64,000 bases of DNA from Membranipora membranacea (lineage: Eukaryota > Bryozoa > Gymnolaemata > Cheilostomatida > Membraniporidae): contig OU612065.1 of the NCBI GenBank assembly GCA_914767715.1, forward strand, positions 5,024,001 through 5,088,000, given 5' to 3'. Positions 58,486 through 64,000 of the stretch are shown here, one piece after another. Under the pieces are notes generated by a model, which was given only the letters and a program-made list of their open reading frames with translations, did not search any database and was not told the DNA's origin. The translations under genes were made by a program, and so were the position numbers. Every line of letters begins with the position of its first letter. Positions within the stretch are counted from its first letter, which is position 1.

Positions 58486-61400
58486 CTAGCCAGCATCCTT
58501 GACACCCATCTGAGACCACATATGGAAGCATAGTGTGTTCATGAACTCACTGAGACACTCATTTAGCGCTTTTGTCTTAGAATCTTCAAAGCCATCCAGG
58601 AACATCAGCATGAGACGCTGTGAAAAAGCAGGATGATGATATTATACAGTGTTATTATCATTATTATCCAACCATTAATGATGGGTCAAAATCTAGTTGC
58701 TTAATTCGAGAAAAATGTTTCAGAGAAAGCGTCAGACTAACAGTGAGATGATGTGACTTGATATAAGAACTTACAGCCTCAGGTTTGACACTATCAATAC
58801 TGAGTACAAGTACAGCTTCCTCAACCTCTGGTATCAGGACAACCTGTCAAAATACAGAATGTGCAAGCAAAGTAAAAATCCTGTTGTAAAATTTCTTTCT
58901 CCACAAAATGATACACCATTAAATAGAGAGCAATTGTTCAGTCGCAATAATACCACATCTTACCGAATAGATGAGTTGTTCGTCTCTTCTAGAGAATTCT
59001 CTATAGAGATGTTCATATTTTCCGGCGAGTACTCGTGTAAGGCTTCTAAACCAGGGTATAGACATAGTATACAGTACTTGCAGCAGTCCATCTGGATAAC
59101 TAAGTGGCTGCCTATCTACCTGCTCATACAACTCCTGAAACTCTTCAAAGGACAGGCGAGAACTCTGCAAAACAGCATATAGTGTGTGATAAAAATAAGG
59201 AGTTATGACCTCATTGATGTTGATCAGATAACTCCTAGGTTTTCTGCGACTAGGTTGAAATTCCTAAATTTATGCTCAATGCTTAGTTGAAAAACAGCAA
59301 TCACCAGGAGGGATAATTTTGTATAGACAACATACATTCTCATAGTAGTGTGATACATCAGATGTGTAGTGCCTGGCTCTGGTTTTAGGTACATTTCTCA
59401 TTTGAACCCAAAGTGAGTTCTTGCGACACTGTAGACTCGCTCCTTCTACCAACAATGTGAGCTTCTCTCTGAAAACATAATACAAATAATTGATAGGAAT
59501 CTTAACTCGGGTTTATCGCTCTTCAAGCTAATATACATCAACTAATATTTCCTGCTAAAATATAATGAATTTTGTCTCCAATAAGAGCAAATTTACATGG
59601 TAAACTTTTCTTATAACTTCCCTCTGGACATAGATGCACCATCAGGAGATGTCATTTTTTGCTTCTCATGTTTATGAGATAAGTTTATGCAGTATGTTCG
59701 AAAATTCAAAGAACTTAAAATTTTATATGCCTGTCACTATTTATACTGGCTACCACCAAGTAGATATTATCCATATTTTGTTGCCCCTGTCACTTTAATA
59801 TCATACTTTGATCTCAAAGACCACTAAGTTACAAGACGTAACCATCAAAGCCAATGAAAAATCTCTGATATTTTAAAATTGTCCTCTCTGTGCAAATAGA
59901 TGTCTCGCTAAATTTTCAGCTAGATGTTAGACATACAAGAACTGGAGATGAGAGTTAGTCTTACTTGACATTGAGACATTGCTCACTGAGAAGCTGAAAT
60001 CCAGGATGTTGACTGCTGGCCATCGTCTGTAATACCTCAGCAAACTGACCAGAAGATCGTCTCTCTTGTGAGAACCCACATGGGCCTGTAAAATATAGAT
60101 AGTTCAAGTTTGTCAAGACTATATAGTGTCTGTTTCAGAAAATATTCGCTGATAATAGTCAGTTACCAAGTTGAGATAGACGGCGAAACTGTGATAAAGC
60201 TGGACTCATCATCACACAGCTAGAAAACATTGTAGGAGTTCTGCGGCTGTGGGATATGGATAACTACCACACGGTATGGGTTAGGAACAATACCACATCT
60301 ATATATACTACCAAGCACAGACTCATGCTATGCTGGGACAAAATTCACATGTTTCACAATATCTAAACTGAAATTAGAGCACCAGTGCACTGTAGAGACC
60401 TAATGCACACCATCTTGGCACAACAATATCATACCGTTTGTCCAGCGGGTGGAAAACATTCTGATTTCCCTGCGATGAGCTAATAGAGAAGATGAATAAT
60501 GAGAGAGAGGTTTAGATAGGCTATCATCAATGGACATTCGAGAGAAGTACAGACAAGCAAAGTAGGGATGCTTCAATTCACCAATTTAGGGAATAAGTAT
60601 GCTGTTCCAAAATAGCAGTTCGATCTTTTGTTGCTATATAATGCATTATTGAGGTGACATGCTCTGCAATTTACAAAGACAGGTGCCGAACACTTATTCA
60701 TTGCGACAAGACACTGATATACTATTTGATACCGAAACGCTCAGGGTTTCTGTCACTACTTTTCAGCATCACATCAAAGAGAGTGTTGGTATATCAGTGT
60801 ACAACATAGCCATATATGATACTATACTGTATACTAATATCACACAAACATTACGCTATCACTCACTAGAAGATATAGCAGAGTCTGCAGAGAGTCTGTC
60901 AGCATGATTCAGCTCTCCAAAGTTCTCAGAAGATAAAGCTTTATCATGAGGTACCTTCACTGGGAAGAGTTCTTTGTTCACCAAGATCACAAAATAAGCT
61001 AGGTTCAGCTTGCCGATGTTCTCTCTCACAGAATCTGCAAAGTTAAATACGGCAATGAAATAGTTACTGACTTTATGAACACTGTGGTGAATAGAAACAC
61101 CTGTTTATTGACATTGCATGATAATCAGTATTGCCATTGCATATTGGTGTTTTGAAAATCATATCGTAACTTTCAGCTACATGACTTCAGTGACTTGTGA
61201 CAGGGGAGGTTGCAAGTGGTTGATGACTAGTTCCACCGAACTCAAGGGTCATCAACAAAAATCGATAAGCAGCAAAAGGATTTCAAGTGTTATTGTTGCT
61301 ATCTCATAGTTCAGTAACAGACCTTGTGAGCGGTTGTGACATATAATGATACTGACTTCGTACTCTCCATACTTCCTATTGATAGTCTGAGTATCATGTA

Positions 61401-63891
61401 CATTCAGGTGATACACCAGCGCGTTATCATTCTCCTCCTGCAGAACAATGAGAACACGTCATTACAATCAGGAGCAGAAGAGTACACATACAATACCCAC
61501 ATTACAGATGAGAGAGTTTTGCACTGCTGATCACTTCCTAAACTGTAGACTTATCATTTCCTACAAGTGTCTAAGTAATCATAATGTTGTTATCTTGATG
61601 TTTGTGATAGAGGGCGCTCATCAAAATTAGTGAGTTATTCATCTTCCTGAGTAAGAGGTCAAAAAAATACAAATGAAATTTTATTAATATGTAGTAAAAA
61701 TACTTGAAAACACATGGGCACCAATTAAATGTGATAACCTAATCTTGGGAATGTATATACCGGGAATTCGCTGGTATGATCTTCAGTCATAGTAATCTGT
61801 CTCATTTTATCTCTACTCTCATGTTGTAGTATGTGTTGGTATAACTTATCAGCTGGATTATTCTGTGCGTCCAGGTGTACAAGCTCTACAATACAAGAAG
61901 CACAGGATAATTATGTGACCAGTATTAACAAACTGACTTCAGAAACTGTCGACCGTCTGGTCAGGGGTGAGCAGTATGGTCAGGGGTACACTAATATAGC
62001 GAAAAATCTTATATTACAGCTTGTCACATCTAAAGTGGTCGAGATCTCAATGTTTAATGAGGCACAGATGAAATCGATGGAAAGTTTTAACTCACTTAGA
62101 GCCAGAGCATTGCGAGAGTATCTAGGAGCTTCTTCATAGAACTTGGAGAAATCTGTCATCATCTGTACCAGATGATACTTGGGGTGGAAGTCCTTACTAT
62201 ACTTGACGTATCTGTGCACAGCTCTGAGGTGGAAGTCATGAGCAAACGAGTGGCAGTGGGTGTTATCTCTCATTCTATCACACATCTCAATAAAATATGG
62301 CTTGGTCTAAAGACAAAGAAAATGTTACACATTATTTTGTTTGGTTATGCTTACCATTATATCTAATTTATGATAACAAGATGAAAACATAGGGTTGGTG
62401 ACAATTTGTAATGATCACCCACAGACAAAACATATAATGGCATTGTGCAAATTTCAGTTCTGACAATGAAAGATTTTCTTCCAAGCTAACAATGGGTAGA
62501 CAAGTCCCAACAACATGCGCGCTGCTTATGAAATAAATTACCAGTCGCTATGATGGCTCATGTTACGAACAACATTCAACTAGGACAACTGAAGAAAATT
62601 GTTTTATATTCCTGTCAAAGGCCAATAGGAATAACTGATAATTTGATTATTCATATGAATCGCTTTTTATTACCTTGTGATTAGACTTGTAGTGAGGTTG
62701 TCTTGACTGGCCGAGCTGTGATGCACTGAACACGTAGAGTTTAACTACAAAATACACCTCCTGAAATGAGAGCTCTATGAGGAATATACCGCCTGGCATT
62801 GTCTTCTGTAGGCTGTCAGTAGTACGAGATCGGACAAGCTGCTCTGCTCCTGAACCTCCTGAGGAGTGCTTCCGGTGATGGTAATTAAATCTGGTAAATA
62901 TTTTATAAATACACAAGGTAACACAATTCAAGAGACTTTACAGTGTATGTTCTTCCCCTTTGTCAGCATGTTTTACCACAACAGGCCAAGGCGATTATGA
63001 TTCAATGTTCACTGCACTGACATGTATAATACTTGAATAAGTTTTGAAGCCACAATGTGTTGGGCAACAGAGAACAATTCAGCAGCTGAATCCAATTTGG
63101 TGGCATAAAACTCAATTAATTGTAGATTAACCATCCAAGATTCACCTAAATGCTGCATCAAAATGTAGTGACACAGTCACTGAACACCTAAGATATTCAT
63201 CAACAACTGATTATTCATTCTTACCCTCTATGGACAGGTCTGCTGGCTATCTTGATAGTCATGAATCCTAGTTGCTCCAGAGGTTGTTGTGTTTGTCTGA
63301 GATAGTCTATGTAGTTATTTACAAAAGTCTGTCTCATCTCTTCATGCCATGGTTCCTCCTCGTAGGGTCGGGTAGAGAACTGCACAACGGGAGAATCTCT
63401 GAAGAATCCAGCACCAACCGGAAACTTAGTACTTCTAACGCTGGCACCGGAGTTATTACGTGATCTCTACAACACAAGCATATCATATTATAGACATGTG
63501 GTTTGTAAAGTGACTCACCAAATCACAAAAGTCAATAACCAAAACCCTTGTGAAAAGAGCTAGCCTTTTTCGCATATCACTCTCCTTATCAGATTACTGA
63601 TGTTCGATCATAGTGCTCTGAGTCTTTAATCAGGGTTATTCTCTCCAGTACTTACACCTTGAGAGGTTTTCTCAGCCTCCAGCTTTTGTAAATCCTCCAG
63701 ATTTCTGGGAAGATTCATAGCCTTATCTCTCCAGTAGGGACTGAGCAAAAGTGGGGTAGCTACATGATGCACCAGCCTAGAGGACTGCTTTAGTAACTCT
63801 AACTGGTCTTCACTGATCTCAGTGCTGAGGGGACCAATCCTCTGCTGCCAGTTGGTATATAGTTTTTCCAACTTCTTTTTCCGTTCATTAT
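58486..63891 (-). CDS. C-terminal ~696 aa of a large protein, possibly SZT2
   Basis: Partial gene whose 5' exons lie beyond 64000. Exons: 63891-63656, 63466-63225, 62890-62674, 62306-62096, 61885-61761, 61437-61323, 61034-60863, 60479-60435, 60240-60167, 60085-59965, 59468-59336, 59164-58964, 58843-58775, 58617-58486 (TAG); every phase agrees. No membrane span or named domain is evident. Notable blocks are LVHHVATPLLLSPYWRDKAM, PGGIFLIELSFQEVYFVVKL, KPYFIEMCDRMRDNTHCHSF followed by HDFHLRAVHRY, NIGKLNLAYFVILVNKELFP and RLMLMFLDGFEDSKT. The layout (a very long, domain-poor protein, with H-S-F-x-x-D-F-H-L-R and a hydrophobic strand-rich end) made me think of SZT2, the KICSTOR subunit that tethers GATOR1 to lysosomes in amino-acid sensing by mTORC1. 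That match is from memory and unverified. It is tail to tail with ISY1. Confidence 0.8.
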
Positions 63892-64000
63892 CTAAAAATT
63901 ACAATACAGTATTGTTCTGGCTTGAAACATTCTATTAAAGACATGCATAGTGAAACAATTTGGTGGGCCAGATTCACTGAACATTGAGGTTATGGTGACA

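Noticed and set aside
61980-62285. Longer version of exon ending ..ILVYP
   Set aside because: Reads past a good donor (GTGAGT at 62095) into the intron; splicing at 62096 to 61885 keeps phase and continues the protein.

Overview
This is a gene-dense piece of an animal nuclear genome. The protein genes are split by introns of roughly 0.1-1.1 kb with GT..AG ends, and exon phases agree from exon to exon in nearly every model below. The gene set (CDC20, VDAC, TRAPPC5, ISY1, an outer-arm dynein intermediate chain) is metazoan. The dynein chain means the animal makes motile cilia. Compact intergenic gaps, AT-rich introns, several LINE families and short foldback repeats fit a marine invertebrate. 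I lean towards a sponge or another early-branching phylum, but this is not shown by the sequence.

Region 1 (1-23.2 kb, + strand) is a tandem cluster of secreted type-B carboxylesterase / cholinesterase-like genes, called A to D here. A is only the 3' end of a gene entering from the left. B is a dead copy. C (604 aa) and D (608 aa) are complete 10-exon genes with a signal peptide and an intact Ser-Glu-His triad. B and C are the two halves of a tandem segmental duplication whose junction lies near 11.03 kb. B was destroyed by a LINE that sits where exons 2-6 should be, and a second, near full-length LINE lies in its next intron on the other strand.

Region 2 (23.2-37.1 kb) holds a repeat-rich gap, a mitochondrial porin (VDAC, +), a small single-pass membrane protein (-, family not recognised), a ~170-bp foldback element and an 813-aa disordered protein (-, family not recognised).

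Region 3 (37.1-43.6 kb) has no clear housekeeping gene. It contains tRNA-like SINE heads, short palindromes, and a ~3.04-kb segment bounded by a 32-bp perfect inverted repeat that encloses a three-exon gene ending in a PHD-type zinc finger. This looks like an undescribed DNA transposon or a gene derived from one.

Region 4 (43.6-64 kb) is ordinary, tightly packed housekeeping: CDC20 (+), TRAPPC5 (-), DNAI2 (+), ISY1 (+) and the C-terminal ~700 residues of a large protein (-) that may be SZT2. TRAPPC5 and DNAI2 are head to head with ~0.7 kb between start codons. CDC20/TRAPPC5 and ISY1/the last gene are tail to tail with 0.3-0.5 kb between stops.

Gene boundaries were derived by reading splice signals and checking phase, with no transcript data, so first exons, UTRs and alternative splicing are not covered.
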